Assembly (NCBI GenBank): GCA_001627925.1
Contig: LUQC01000040.1
Coordinates: forward strand, 23,090-87,089
DNA length: 64,000 nucleotides
Source: Rhodobacteraceae bacterium REDSEA-S34_B6
GTDB lineage: Bacteria; Pseudomonadota; Alphaproteobacteria; Rhodobacterales; Rhodobacteraceae
Direction: 5' to 3'
Shown: positions 56,085 to 63,741 of the stretch, piece by piece
Numbering within the stretch: position 1 is the first letter of the stretch
How the letters are laid out: every line of letters starts with the position of its first letter
Program-made: the position numbers and the translations under genes
Notes under the pieces: generated by a model
The model's input: the letters and a program-made list of their open reading frames with translations, nothing else
What the model was told of the DNA's origin: nothing
Databases searched by the model: none

Positions 56085-56966
56085 TCATTTTTTCACCCCG
56101 ACTTTCTTTATAAAATTGTCGATCATTTCAGCAGTCTCCAAGGGATATTGATCAACAAAAAAATGCCCCCCTGGCATTTCTATCCTTGAATAAAGTTTCC
56201 CTTTAGTTTTCCAAACAGAGTCCATATCAAACGTTTTCGCAATAACCCCATCCCTGCCCCATACAGCGGCAAATGGTACTTTAATTGGGGAATTACCGTC
56301 AGCAGCCTCATGATGCTGATCAATGTGATATGCTGCTCTATAATCATCACACATTGCCCGTATACAGGATTTATTTCTCCAGCTTTTTTGATACGCATTT
56401 AGTTGGTTTTTTGAAAAAGCATTAATGCCAGTGGCACCCCATCCTTGAAGACAGCTATTATAAAATTGATCAGGGTCCCTTTCTATAAGTTTTTCAGGAA
56501 CTGGAAAAGGTTGGGATAGAAAAAACCAATGATAGTATGAGAAAGCTAATGATGCAGATAGCTCGGTAAATACTGTATTCGTTGGGACTATATCCATAAA
56601 CATCGTGGAACATACTAATTCTGGATTATCTATAGCCAACCGATAGGCAACTCGAGCACCTCTGTCATGGCCAATGAAATGCGCCTTTTTGATATTTTGG
56701 GATTTTAAAATAGCAATGACATCTTTTGCCATATTGCGAAAAGTATAATTTTCATAACCTAGTGGCTTTGCCGATTGACCATATCCGCGTAGGTCAGGGC
56801 AAATAACGTGATAGCCGTTTGATAGTAATGGGGCTACATTAGCCCACATCGCGTGGGTTTGAGGAAATCCATGTAAGAGTACCACAGGGGTGCCCTTGCC
56901 GTTCTCGACAAAAAATATATCACAATCTTCTGAAACTAAACGATGTTTTTTAAATCCCCCAAACAT
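56085..56966 (-). CDS. Alpha/beta hydrolase (haloalkane/haloacetate dehalogenase-like)
   Basis: Alpha/beta hydrolase of 293 residues. Oxyanion-loop HG at VVLLHGFPQTHAMW (about residue 35), nucleophile elbow GHDRGARVAYRLA (Asp nucleophile, about residue 105), and His in PGGHFFVDQYP near the C-terminus. The nucleophile is Asp rather than Ser, which places it with dehalogenases and epoxide hydrolases; the closest feel is fluoroacetate/haloacetate dehalogenase. Substrate uncertain. It is convergent with the DsbA-like gene. Confidence 0.83.
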   Translation of the reverse strand: MFGGFKKHRLVSEDCDIFFVENGKGTPVVLLHGFPQTHAMWANVAPLLSNGYHVICPDLRGYGQSAKPLGYENYTFRNMAKDVIAILKSQNIKKAHFIGHDRGARVAYRLAIDNPELVCSTMFMDIVPTNTVFTELSASLAFSYYHWFFLSQPFPVPEKLIERDPDQFYNSCLQGWGATGINAFSKNQLNAYQKSWRNKSCIRAMCDDYRAAYHIDQHHEAADGNSPIKVPFAAVWGRDGVIAKTFDMDSVWKTKGKLYSRIEMPGGHFFVDQYPLETAEMIDNFIKKVGVKK

Positions 56967-57289
56967 GTGAAGCCCGATGTTTATTATTTACGAATTGCTT
57001 CTAAAACTCAAAAGCAGAGTTAATAATATATTAGTCGCAAATTTGTAACCTGAACAGTCTAATAATCATTCAATTTTTTTAGTTTAACTTCTTATATGCT
57101 GGTCACGACTCAATTAACTAGATGCGTCAATCAGAACCATTTTTTAACTAGCTTCTTCTCAAACTCCTGCTATTTATTTGATATGGGAGCGAATTGTTTA
57201 TTTTTTTGACATATTTATTTTTATGAATATGTTGTTGATAGGTAAATTTGAAAGAGCGCTTTCGGACGACCCAAGTGGAAGAGACAATA
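56967..57289. other. 323-bp intergenic region upstream of hemA
   Basis: The gap is divergent between the hydrolase and hemA and holds no open reading frame of note. The only signal I see is the candidate hemA promoter at 57206-57233. No FNR-type TTGAT-N4-ATCAA palindrome is visible, although such sites control hemA in some relatives. Confidence 0.6.
57206..57233 (+). promoter_or_regulatory. Putative sigma70 promoter of hemA
   Basis: A perfect TTGACA at 57206-57211 and TATGTT at 57228-57233 lie 16 bp apart, 57 bp upstream of the hemA start. The same -10 hexamer occurs in the ilvIH promoter candidate. Confidence 0.5.
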
Positions 57290-58513
57290 ATGAATTATGA
57301 AGACCACATTGAAGCCGCAATAAATCGTTTGCACGAAGAAGGCCGATATAGAACCTTCATCGACATAGAACGTGAGCGTGGGAATTTTCCCTATGCAGCA
57401 TGGAGGTCTCCAAACGGTGACCTAGACAAAATAACAGTTTGGTGCGGAAACGATTACCTTGGAATGGGACAAAATAATTTAGTCCTAGAAGCTATGCACG
57501 AGGCGCTCGACGAAGCAGGAGCTGGTTCAGGCGGGACAAGAAATATCTCTGGCACAACTGTTTACCACAAGGAACTTGAAAGAGAGTTGGCAAACCTTCA
57601 CTCCAAAGAATCTGCTCTACTTTTTACAAGCGCCTACATTGCAAATGATGCAACGCTATCTACATTAGCAAAATTACTCCCTAATTTGATAATATATTCG
57701 GATGAACTAAACCACGCCTCTATGATTGAAGGTATTCGCAGAAATGGTGGTGAAAAAAGGGTCTTTAAGCATAATGATATGAAGGACCTTCGCAGACTGT
57801 TACAAGAAGACAATTGCTCAAGCCCAAAATTAATAGCATTTGAATCAATTTATTCAATGGACGGTGACTTTGCGCCGATAAAAGAGATCTGTGACTTGGC
57901 CGAAGAGTTCTCGGCCATGACTTATATAGATGAAGTTCACGCGGTAGGCATGTATGGAGCAACCGGTGCAGGGGTCGCACAGCAAGCCGGGCTAATGGGC
58001 CGAATTGATATAATTAATGGAACCCTCGCAAAAGCATACGGGGTGATGGGTGGATACATCGCAGCAAGTGCAAAGGTTTGTGACGCAATTAGAAGTTATG
58101 CCCCGGGTTTTATCTTTACAACTTCACTAGCCCCAGCTTTGGCGGCCGGCGCTTTAGCTTCAGTTCAATATTTAAGAGAACACCATGAGGTTAGAGAAAA
58201 ACATCAACTCAACGCAAAGATACTAAAAATGCGGTTAAAAAGTCTAGGATTACCAATTATTGATCATGGATCTCATATCGTGCCCGTTATTGTCGGTGAT
58301 CCAGTTCATACCAAGAAATTATCTGATCTATTACTGGTAAACCACAAAATTTATGTTCAGCCGATAAACTTCCCAACTGTACCCAGAGGAACAGAAAGAC
58401 TGCGCTTTACGCCTTCTCCAGTACACGGAGCTCAGGAAATTGATTATTTGGTTAGAGTAATGGACGAACTCTGGTCTCATTGTGCACTGAATAGGACTGA
58501 ACTTACTGCCTAG
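57290..58513 (+). CDS. hemA: 5-aminolevulinate synthase (ALAS)
   Basis: PLP enzyme that condenses glycine and succinyl-CoA to 5-aminolevulinate, the alphaproteobacterial entry to heme (C4/Shemin pathway). Motifs: [61 protein letters not shown], and the PLP Lys in [20 protein letters not shown]. It has 407 residues, usual length. I start at the ATG at 57290 ([14 protein letters not shown]), with GGAAGAGAC upstream; the longer frame from 57248 adds 14 residues not seen in ALAS. Confidence 0.95.
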   Translation: MNYEDHIEAAINRLHEEGRYRTFIDIERERGNFPYAAWRSPNGDLDKITVWCGNDYLGMGQNNLVLEAMHEALDEAGAGSGGTRNISGTTVYHKELERELANLHSKESALLFTSAYIANDATLSTLAKLLPNLIIYSDELNHASMIEGIRRNGGEKRVFKHNDMKDLRRLLQEDNCSSPKLIAFESIYSMDGDFAPIKEICDLAEEFSAMTYIDEVHAVGMYGATGAGVAQQAGLMGRIDIINGTLAKAYGVMGGYIAASAKVCDAIRSYAPGFIFTTSLAPALAAGALASVQYLREHHEVREKHQLNAKILKMRLKSLGLPIIDHGSHIVPVIVGDPVHTKKLSDLLLVNHKIYVQPINFPTVPRGTERLRFTPSPVHGAQEIDYLVRVMDELWSHCALNRTELTA

Positions 58514-58613
58514 CACCACAATCTAACGGATATGTGCATTATATTATAATTATGCTACGTATTTGGCATGCAGTTTGCGAATCGACGTCAAAATATTTTT
58601 GGTTGAGTGAAAT

Positions 58614-59222
58614 ATGAAATGGCGAGAGCCCAAAGGTAGCGAAACTTCTCAGACGGCGCACCCCAAAGGGTTCGATGATTATGACTTTCGTCTTGGCGAT
58701 ATTTTGAGAGGTGAACGTGCTACATTAGGCAAGTCATTACTTGATGTCGAAAAAGAATTGAAGATTAAGGCAAACTATGTAGCGGCAATAGAAAACTGCG
58801 ATCCAACAGTATTTGAATCTCAGGGTTTTATTGCAGGTTTTGTTCGATCATACGCCCGCTACCTTGAGCTAGATCCAGACATTATCTATACACTTTTTTG
58901 CAATGAAAGTGGCTTTGAGTCCATGCATGGTATGGCAAAGGCGAGTGCAAAAGAGGAAGAAAAAAAATACAGCCAGAGAAGTTTAGAAGATAGCCTGTTC
59001 ATAAAGCCAACTACAGCATATTTGCCAAAGCAAAAAAGATGGTATGAAAATATTGAGCCAGGTGCAGTAGGTTCTCTTTGTGTCACGATCGCTTTAGTTT
59101 CAGCGCTGGGATATGGAGCTTGGTCATTTTTTCAAGAAATACAAAAAGTTGATATAACTCCTACAGAAAATCAGCCTGTAGTACTCACAGAGCTGCAAAA
59201 CTTACCTTCAGCGCTGAATTAA
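58614..59222 (+). CDS. RodZ-like helix-turn-helix membrane protein, N-terminal part (split gene)
   Basis: N-terminal 202 residues of a RodZ-like protein: a Cro/CI-type helix-turn-helix (RLGDILRGERATLGKSLLDVEKELKIKANYVAAIENCD, about 24-65), GFIAGFVRSYARYL, a charged region, then one membrane helix (GSLCVTIALVSALGYGAWSFF, about 150-172). It stops at a TAA at 59220-59222 after LPSALN. In Rhodobacterales the same protein continues for about 200 more residues; that continuation is present in another frame from 59239. A one-base change near 59215-59222 would rejoin the two. The remaining part keeps the HTH and membrane helix, the core of RodZ in E. coli. Confidence 0.82.
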   Translation: MKWREPKGSETSQTAHPKGFDDYDFRLGDILRGERATLGKSLLDVEKELKIKANYVAAIENCDPTVFESQGFIAGFVRSYARYLELDPDIIYTLFCNESGFESMHGMAKASAKEEEKKYSQRSLEDSLFIKPTTAYLPKQKRWYENIEPGAVGSLCVTIALVSALGYGAWSFFQEIQKVDITPTENQPVVLTELQNLPSALN

Positions 59223-59238
59223 TATTACAAATAATTTA

Positions 59239-59853
59239 ATGCTGGATAATACAGAAGATTTTCAGGAAGGGTCATCTAGGATCAACAGAATTTACAGGTC
59301 AACTGCTCTAGATCAACCTGTCATTGTCGCTCGAGACGAACCTATATCTAAGTTAGATCCAAATCAATTTGGGCTTTTTGCTCCAATTCCATCAAGTAAA
59401 GAAATTGGAATTGAGGAAATTATTTCGGATTTAATACCCAAAAAAAATAGTACCGATAAAAATCTTCAAACGAACTTTCCTAAAGTATCTGCCGACACTC
59501 CTCCCGTTGTCACATTAATTACCTCAAAAGAGGCTTGGATCGAAATTGTCGCCGCTGATGGATCTGTAATTTACAAAAATTTGATGCAACCAGGAGTAGA
59601 ATTTTCTCTTCCTCAGACCGAGAGCGCCCCCAAACTACTAGCTGGCATGTCTGGCTATGTTTATATGGCAATAGATGGCGTTTTATATGGCCCTGCCGGT
59701 AAAGGTGTTAATGTTGTGAAAAATGTGACTTTGGATCCCAAATCTATAATGTTGAGTTATGAACCAGCGCAAATAAAAAGTGATCCAGATTTGCAGAAGT
59801 TGGTTGCAGAACTGGGATTAAATATTTTAACTGTTGAGCCCCGTGATCAATAG
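59239..59853 (+). CDS. RodZ-like protein, C-terminal (DUF4115) part (split gene)
   Basis: The second half of the split protein, 204 residues if initiated at the ATG at 59239. It holds RINRIYRSTALDQPVIVARDEPISKLDPNQFG, then the DUF4115-type beta domain (VVTLITSKEAWIEIVAADGSVIYKNLMQPGVEFSLPQ...AGMSGYVYMAIDGVLYGPAGKGVNVVKNVTL). Without the membrane helix encoded upstream this part would have no way to reach the periplasm: no signal peptide is seen. It is therefore probably non-functional on its own unless the frame is restored. ispG begins 69 bp downstream, in the usual order. Confidence 0.75.
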   Translation: MLDNTEDFQEGSSRINRIYRSTALDQPVIVARDEPISKLDPNQFGLFAPIPSSKEIGIEEIISDLIPKKNSTDKNLQTNFPKVSADTPPVVTLITSKEAWIEIVAADGSVIYKNLMQPGVEFSLPQTESAPKLLAGMSGYVYMAIDGVLYGPAGKGVNVVKNVTLDPKSIMLSYEPAQIKSDPDLQKLVAELGLNILTVEPRDQ

Positions 59854-59922
59854 GCACCTTGCTAGAATCGTAACTTAGTTTTAGCCTTACAACCAATTGA
59901 TTGATAACATTTGGGGAATATT

Positions 59923-61038
59923 ATGTCTATCAACCATGTGCGTCCGTGGCGCATTATAGAGAGGCGGCGTTCGAGACAAATAAAAGTTGGGAATGTTGCG
60001 ATTGGTGGGGATGCACCAATATCAGTACAGACTATGACAAATACAGATACAACTGATGTCAAAGCAACCCTTAAACAAATAACGTCAGCAGCGGAAGCTG
60101 GAGCAGATTTAGTTCGAGTGTCAGTTCCCGACGAAGCAAGCAGTGTAGCATTAAAAGATATTGTCAAAAATAGCCCAGTGCCAATAGTAGCCGACATTCA
60201 TTTTCACTATAAAAGGGGAATTGAGTCTGCAAGGGCTGGCGCATCGTGTTTAAGAATTAATCCTGGCAACATCGGATCAGCAGATCGCGTTAAAGAAGTT
60301 ATTAAGGCAGCAAAGGACAATAATTGTGCTATACGAATAGGTGTAAATGCCGGCTCACTGGAAAAACATCTTTTGGAAAAATATGGTGAACCCTGCCCTG
60401 ATGCGATGGTCGAAAGCGGTTTAGACCATATTAAAATTCTTCAAGATAATGATTTTCATGAGTTCAAGATAAGCTGTAAGGCATCAGATGTATTTATGGC
60501 AGCTGCTGCTTACCAAGCACTAGCTGAAGCAACAGATGCACCTATTCATCTTGGAATAACTGAGGCAGGTGGCCTAACTAGCGGAACAATTAAATCTGCA
60601 ATTGGACTGGGCAGCTTATTGTGGATGGGGATAGGAGATACGGTTCGTGTATCTTTGTCTGCAGATCCAGTTCAGGAAGTAAAAGTCGGATATGAAATCT
60701 TGAAATCGCTTGGATTGAGACATAGAGGTGTAAATATAATTTCTTGCCCATCGTGTGCTCGGCAGGGGTTCGATGTAATAAAAACAGTTGAAATTTTAGA
60801 ACAAAAGCTCGAACACATAAAAACTCCCATGAGCTTGTCTATAATAGGGTGCGTTGTAAATGGCCCAGGTGAAGCTCTAATGACGGATGTAGGCTTTACA
60901 GGTGGTGGTGCAGGAAATGGAATGGTTTATTGGGCGGGAAAACAAGACCATAGAATAGAAAACACCAAAATGATTGACCATATTGTAGAATTGGTGGAGC
61001 AAAGAGCATTAGAACTCAGTTCAGAAGAAAAAGTTTGA
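59923..61038 (+). CDS. ispG: 4-hydroxy-3-methylbut-2-en-1-yl diphosphate synthase (IspG/GcpE)
   Basis: [4Fe-4S] enzyme of the MEP isoprenoid pathway, converting MEcPP to HMBPP. The N-terminal TIM barrel has [17 protein letters not shown] and [29 protein letters not shown]. The Fe-S cysteines are in [14 protein letters not shown] and [22 protein letters not shown]. It has 371 residues. I use the ATG at 59923 ([10 protein letters not shown]), preceded by GGGGAA; the TTG at 59911 would overlap that site. It follows the RodZ-like gene, an order shared by many alphaproteobacteria. Confidence 0.95.
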   Translation: MSINHVRPWRIIERRRSRQIKVGNVAIGGDAPISVQTMTNTDTTDVKATLKQITSAAEAGADLVRVSVPDEASSVALKDIVKNSPVPIVADIHFHYKRGIESARAGASCLRINPGNIGSADRVKEVIKAAKDNNCAIRIGVNAGSLEKHLLEKYGEPCPDAMVESGLDHIKILQDNDFHEFKISCKASDVFMAAAAYQALAEATDAPIHLGITEAGGLTSGTIKSAIGLGSLLWMGIGDTVRVSLSADPVQEVKVGYEILKSLGLRHRGVNIISCPSCARQGFDVIKTVEILEQKLEHIKTPMSLSIIGCVVNGPGEALMTDVGFTGGGAGNGMVYWAGKQDHRIENTKMIDHIVELVEQRALELSSEEKV

Positions 61039-61065
61039 TGTAGACATTCCTTTAGGCCGCATTCG

Positions 61066-61428
61066 ATGTTTTTAAGGATAATTAGTTACACAACGCAGAG
61101 AGCAATATGGTCCTGGGAAGGGTTTTCTCACGTTTTATCCACTGAGCGAAGTATCTACCAATGGGTTTTCGCAAATGCTGTGTCCACGATTGCAGCTTTC
61201 TCACTGCCTCTATCAGTGGCTGAAAGGTCTTTAATAATAATGGGAGGCATCATGATACTTGCGATGGAGTGCATGAATACTGCCATAGAGCGAGTAGTTG
61301 ATGATATCTCTGAGGATAAAAGAGATCGTGCCAAACAAGCGAAGGATACTGCAAGTGCTGCTGTTGCCATTTTAGCTATTGCAGTAGGCCTTGCATGGAT
61401 CGTGATTATTTTTGGTATTCTGAAATAA
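61066..61428 (+). CDS. dgkA: Diacylglycerol kinase
   Basis: Small integral membrane kinase (120 residues) that recycles diacylglycerol to phosphatidate. Three hydrophobic helices are present, with the family signature ECMNTAIERVVDDISEDKRDRAKQAKDTASAAV, containing the catalytic Glu and the Asn-Thr-Ala-Ile-Glu block. The start ATG at 61066 is 27 bp after the ispG stop and may be co-transcribed. It converges with a small minus-strand gene. Confidence 0.92.
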   Translation: MFLRIISYTTQRAIWSWEGFSHVLSTERSIYQWVFANAVSTIAAFSLPLSVAERSLIIMGGIMILAMECMNTAIERVVDDISEDKRDRAKQAKDTASAAVAILAIAVGLAWIVIIFGILK

Positions 61429-61439
61429 TACTATCGCCA

Positions 61440-61616
61440 CTAAGTATTTTTTAAAAATTTTTTATGCTCTTGAAGCTGACGCAGAACAGATTGCTTTACT
61501 TCTTTGTCTGGCTTACCCAAATGATTTCGAGTTGTCCTTTCATTCTTTTTAAACTCTATCCGAACCAACTCACTTATTTCGGAGATTTTAAATCCCGCTA
61601 ACTTCTGACTGTCCAT
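61440..61616 (-). CDS. Small basic hypothetical protein
   Basis: I do not recognise this 58-residue, lysine-rich protein (MDSQKLAGFKISEISELVRIEFKKNERTTRNHLGKPDKEVKQ...). It has no cysteine, signal peptide or membrane segment and is predicted to be mostly helical. The start at 61616 has GGGA at about 6 bp; a longer reading to 61640 is possible. It is convergent with dgkA at 11 bp. The long frame without stops and the ribosome-binding-like motif are the only support. Confidence 0.4.
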   Translation of the reverse strand: MDSQKLAGFKISEISELVRIEFKKNERTTRNHLGKPDKEVKQSVLRQLQEHKKFLKNT

Positions 61617-61913
61617 TATATTCCCAATCCCATTTCCCAAAAAAATCGCACCTAAATCTAGATGTCAAGTTAAATGACTTTGATAAGTAAAATAGTCAGA
61701 GATACTTTTTTATTGAGCTAAACGATTTGAAAACACTTTCACTCTTTCAGAGCTAGATTTTGAATTTCAAAGACATCACTGAAATGTAAACTAAGACTAA
61801 TTCTGGAAATAACTTTATTAAACTTAAAAAGTTCTAACTATTAAATAGTCAAAAAAATTTTGGACTAACAAACGCCTAATCGGATTTCAATACAACCGCT
61901 GAATGTGCATTCA

Positions 61914-63359
61914 ATGATTAAATTACATAGCCTTTCTTCCTACACATTTATTACCGGGATATTTTTGCTGGTTCTGATCCAAATCGATAGGCAATCATAT
62001 AAAAGGCATTTTCAGTTCGTAGGTCAAGATACTATTGAAATAGTAGAGAGTAAGGTGCCCTCAAAAATTTTTACAATCATTTGCCATGGCTACGCTGGTT
62101 CCAAAGAAATGATGCGGCAACTAGCATTTGACATCGCGAATGCAGGTAGTAATGCTGTAATTTTTGATTTCATTGGGCACGGATCCAATTCTCAAAGGTT
62201 AGTAAATAATCCCACTGAGCTTTCGGGGACCACCCAACAACTTGTTGATCAAGTAATTAATGTAATTGATTTGTTAAAATTAAAATACGGTAGCGATATT
62301 AAATTGAATTTAATTGGTCATTCTATGGCATCAGATATTGTTATTCGGGCTAGCGAAAAGCAAAATATTTCATCAATAGCCGCTATTTCACCTTATTCCA
62401 CAAAGGTCACAGAAAACTTTCCAAAGGACCTATTACTCACATCAGGCCAATTTGAAAAACATCTTCGCAATCATTCTTTAAAATTTACAAAGTTAATAGT
62501 TACAGATGCAGATGAAAATGTTGAATATTCAAATGGACTAGTTCGTAGGAAGGCTTCCTATACAAAAAACACAGGGCACGTAAGTGTTATCTATTCTCCA
62601 CAAACGAGCGCAACAATTACGGAATGGTTTAAACTAAAAAATGGTCATAGAACACTCTGGTCAACTCAAATTATTTGGATATTGCTTGGATTGACTATGA
62701 TTACTTATGGATTGTCACGAGTTAAGCTACCAACGATAAACTACTACGACAACACAAGGGTCAGTTCGGTCAAATCAATTATCGTCGGCATTTCTTCGCC
62801 AACGATCGCCCTATCCTCGAGCTACATTGACTATGAGCTCTTTACAATTTTTGGTTTTGGCAGTGTCGCAGCATATTTTGGAATAGTCGGAGTTGCTACT
62901 TTGCTCTTATGCAGAGAAATATGGGAAAATTCAGAAAAGTTTCATTTTTATCCATTTATAAAACTTTTGGTCGCTTTCTCGATTTTGGTCATTCTGATAA
63001 ACCATTTTATTGGATCATTTTTTATAACTAATCATAGGATTTTTGCATTTTTAATTATGATAATACCCTTAACTATTTTTTGCGTCGCAATCGAAAAACT
63101 TATTTCGATGTCAGCTACTATCACAGCATTTTTTATTCGGATCCTCCCATTAATGGGGTTTTCAATTTTATTAGCAATTTTCCCTGAAAAGTATGGCGTC
63201 ATGTTTACAACTGTCCCGATATATATTTTTTATTTTCTTGTATTTGGTTACATAGGAAAAATCCAAAGAAAGAGTGTGGGATCATATACAATAGGCACAT
63301 TACATGGCATTTTTCTTGCTTTTGCTCTTGCTGCAACAAATCCAATATTTTCTATTTAA
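61914..63359 (+). CDS. Alpha/beta hydrolase fused to a polytopic membrane domain
   Basis: A 481-residue protein. A short N-terminal hydrophobic helix (YTFITGIFLLVLIQI) leads into an alpha/beta-hydrolase domain of about 200 residues. That domain shows the HG oxyanion loop (IICHGYAGSKEMM), IFDFIGHGSNSQ, the Ser elbow GHSMAS (Ser at about residue 137), an Asp-rich TDADENVEYSNG and a His in KNTGHVSVIYSP. The remaining 230 residues contain about seven hydrophobic helices (IIWILLGLTMITYGL ... FAFLIMIIPLTIFCVAI ... IYIFYFLVFGYIG). The domain order suggests an inner-membrane enzyme acting on lipid or peptide substrates; the function is unknown to me. A GTG at 61905 could add three residues. The 297 bp upstream are AT-rich with no other gene. 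Confidence 0.75.
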   Translation: MIKLHSLSSYTFITGIFLLVLIQIDRQSYKRHFQFVGQDTIEIVESKVPSKIFTIICHGYAGSKEMMRQLAFDIANAGSNAVIFDFIGHGSNSQRLVNNPTELSGTTQQLVDQVINVIDLLKLKYGSDIKLNLIGHSMASDIVIRASEKQNISSIAAISPYSTKVTENFPKDLLLTSGQFEKHLRNHSLKFTKLIVTDADENVEYSNGLVRRKASYTKNTGHVSVIYSPQTSATITEWFKLKNGHRTLWSTQIIWILLGLTMITYGLSRVKLPTINYYDNTRVSSVKSIIVGISSPTIALSSSYIDYELFTIFGFGSVAAYFGIVGVATLLLCREIWENSEKFHFYPFIKLLVAFSILVILINHFIGSFFITNHRIFAFLIMIIPLTIFCVAIEKLISMSATITAFFIRILPLMGFSILLAIFPEKYGVMFTTVPIYIFYFLVFGYIGKIQRKSVGSYTIGTLHGIFLAFALAATNPIFSI

Positions 63360-63381
63360 TTTTTAGTCTTAATGAAAAAGG

Positions 63382-63404
63382 TGGCGCGGTTGACGGGGCT
63401 CGAA
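63382..63404 (-). other. tRNA-Asp-like 3' end: putative attachment-site remnant
   Basis: Read on the minus strand from 63404 to 63382, the 23 bases are the T-loop TTCGAGC, the T-stem strand CCCGT, the acceptor strand CAACCGC, a G discriminator and an encoded CCA. That is the 3' end of an alphaproteobacterial tRNA-Asp as I remember it. The bases beyond the T-loop do not continue as tRNA (no matching T-stem strand, anticodon arm or D-arm), so this is not a tRNA gene. Fragments of this kind mark attL/attR of elements that integrate by site-specific recombination into tRNA 3' ends. Confidence 0.55.
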
Positions 63405-63423
63405 GCCGTTATTTTATGTCTTC

Positions 63424-63556
63424 TGGTGTCCTGTGGTGTCCGTCTACGGCCACTATGGTTAGAAAAATGTCTCATGGTGGTCCGTGGTGGTCCGCCACGG
63501 CTGGCACTGGCTTGGCACTGGAGTGCCAACTGTTTCTTGGCACTGGCTTGGCACTG
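63424..63556. repeat. Three sets of phased 10-11 bp direct repeats with inverted elements
   Basis: Set A: TGGTGTCC at 63424 and 63434. Set B: TGGTGGTCCG at 63475 and 63485. Set C: TGGCACTG at 63502, 63513, 63538 and 63549; the 19-bp unit at 63502-63520 recurs at 63538-63556, 36 bp away. Spacing is 10 or 11 bp, one helical turn. TTGGCACT (63512-63519) and AGTGCCAA (63522-63529) form an 8-bp inverted repeat, and CCGTGG/CCACGG (63482-63487, 63495-63500) another. The block is noticeably GC-richer than its surroundings. It is not CRISPR-like: no spacers of constant length. Confidence 0.8.
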
Positions 63557-63741
63557 AGCACTATTCGATGATAGGCTGGGTTTTTGGTTTTGGCATCTTA
63601 GAAACGCGGTGTGTTTGCTGACAACGCATCATCACAACCCCATATTTTTCTTGGATAATGTTCTTCTTTAGTAATTATTGTTTCTGTTTATTAAAAGTTT
63701 CAAATAGTGTTTGAACAAAAAACAATGTTTGGAACTCACGT

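Noticed and set aside
63424..63556. CRISPR array at the right end
   Set aside because: Repeats are 8-19 bp without constant-length spacers, and no cas genes are present.
63372..63557. Open frame of 61 codons on the plus strand across the right-end repeats
   Set aside because: It is made by translating the tRNA remnant and the repeat units, has no ribosome binding site and does not resemble a protein family.
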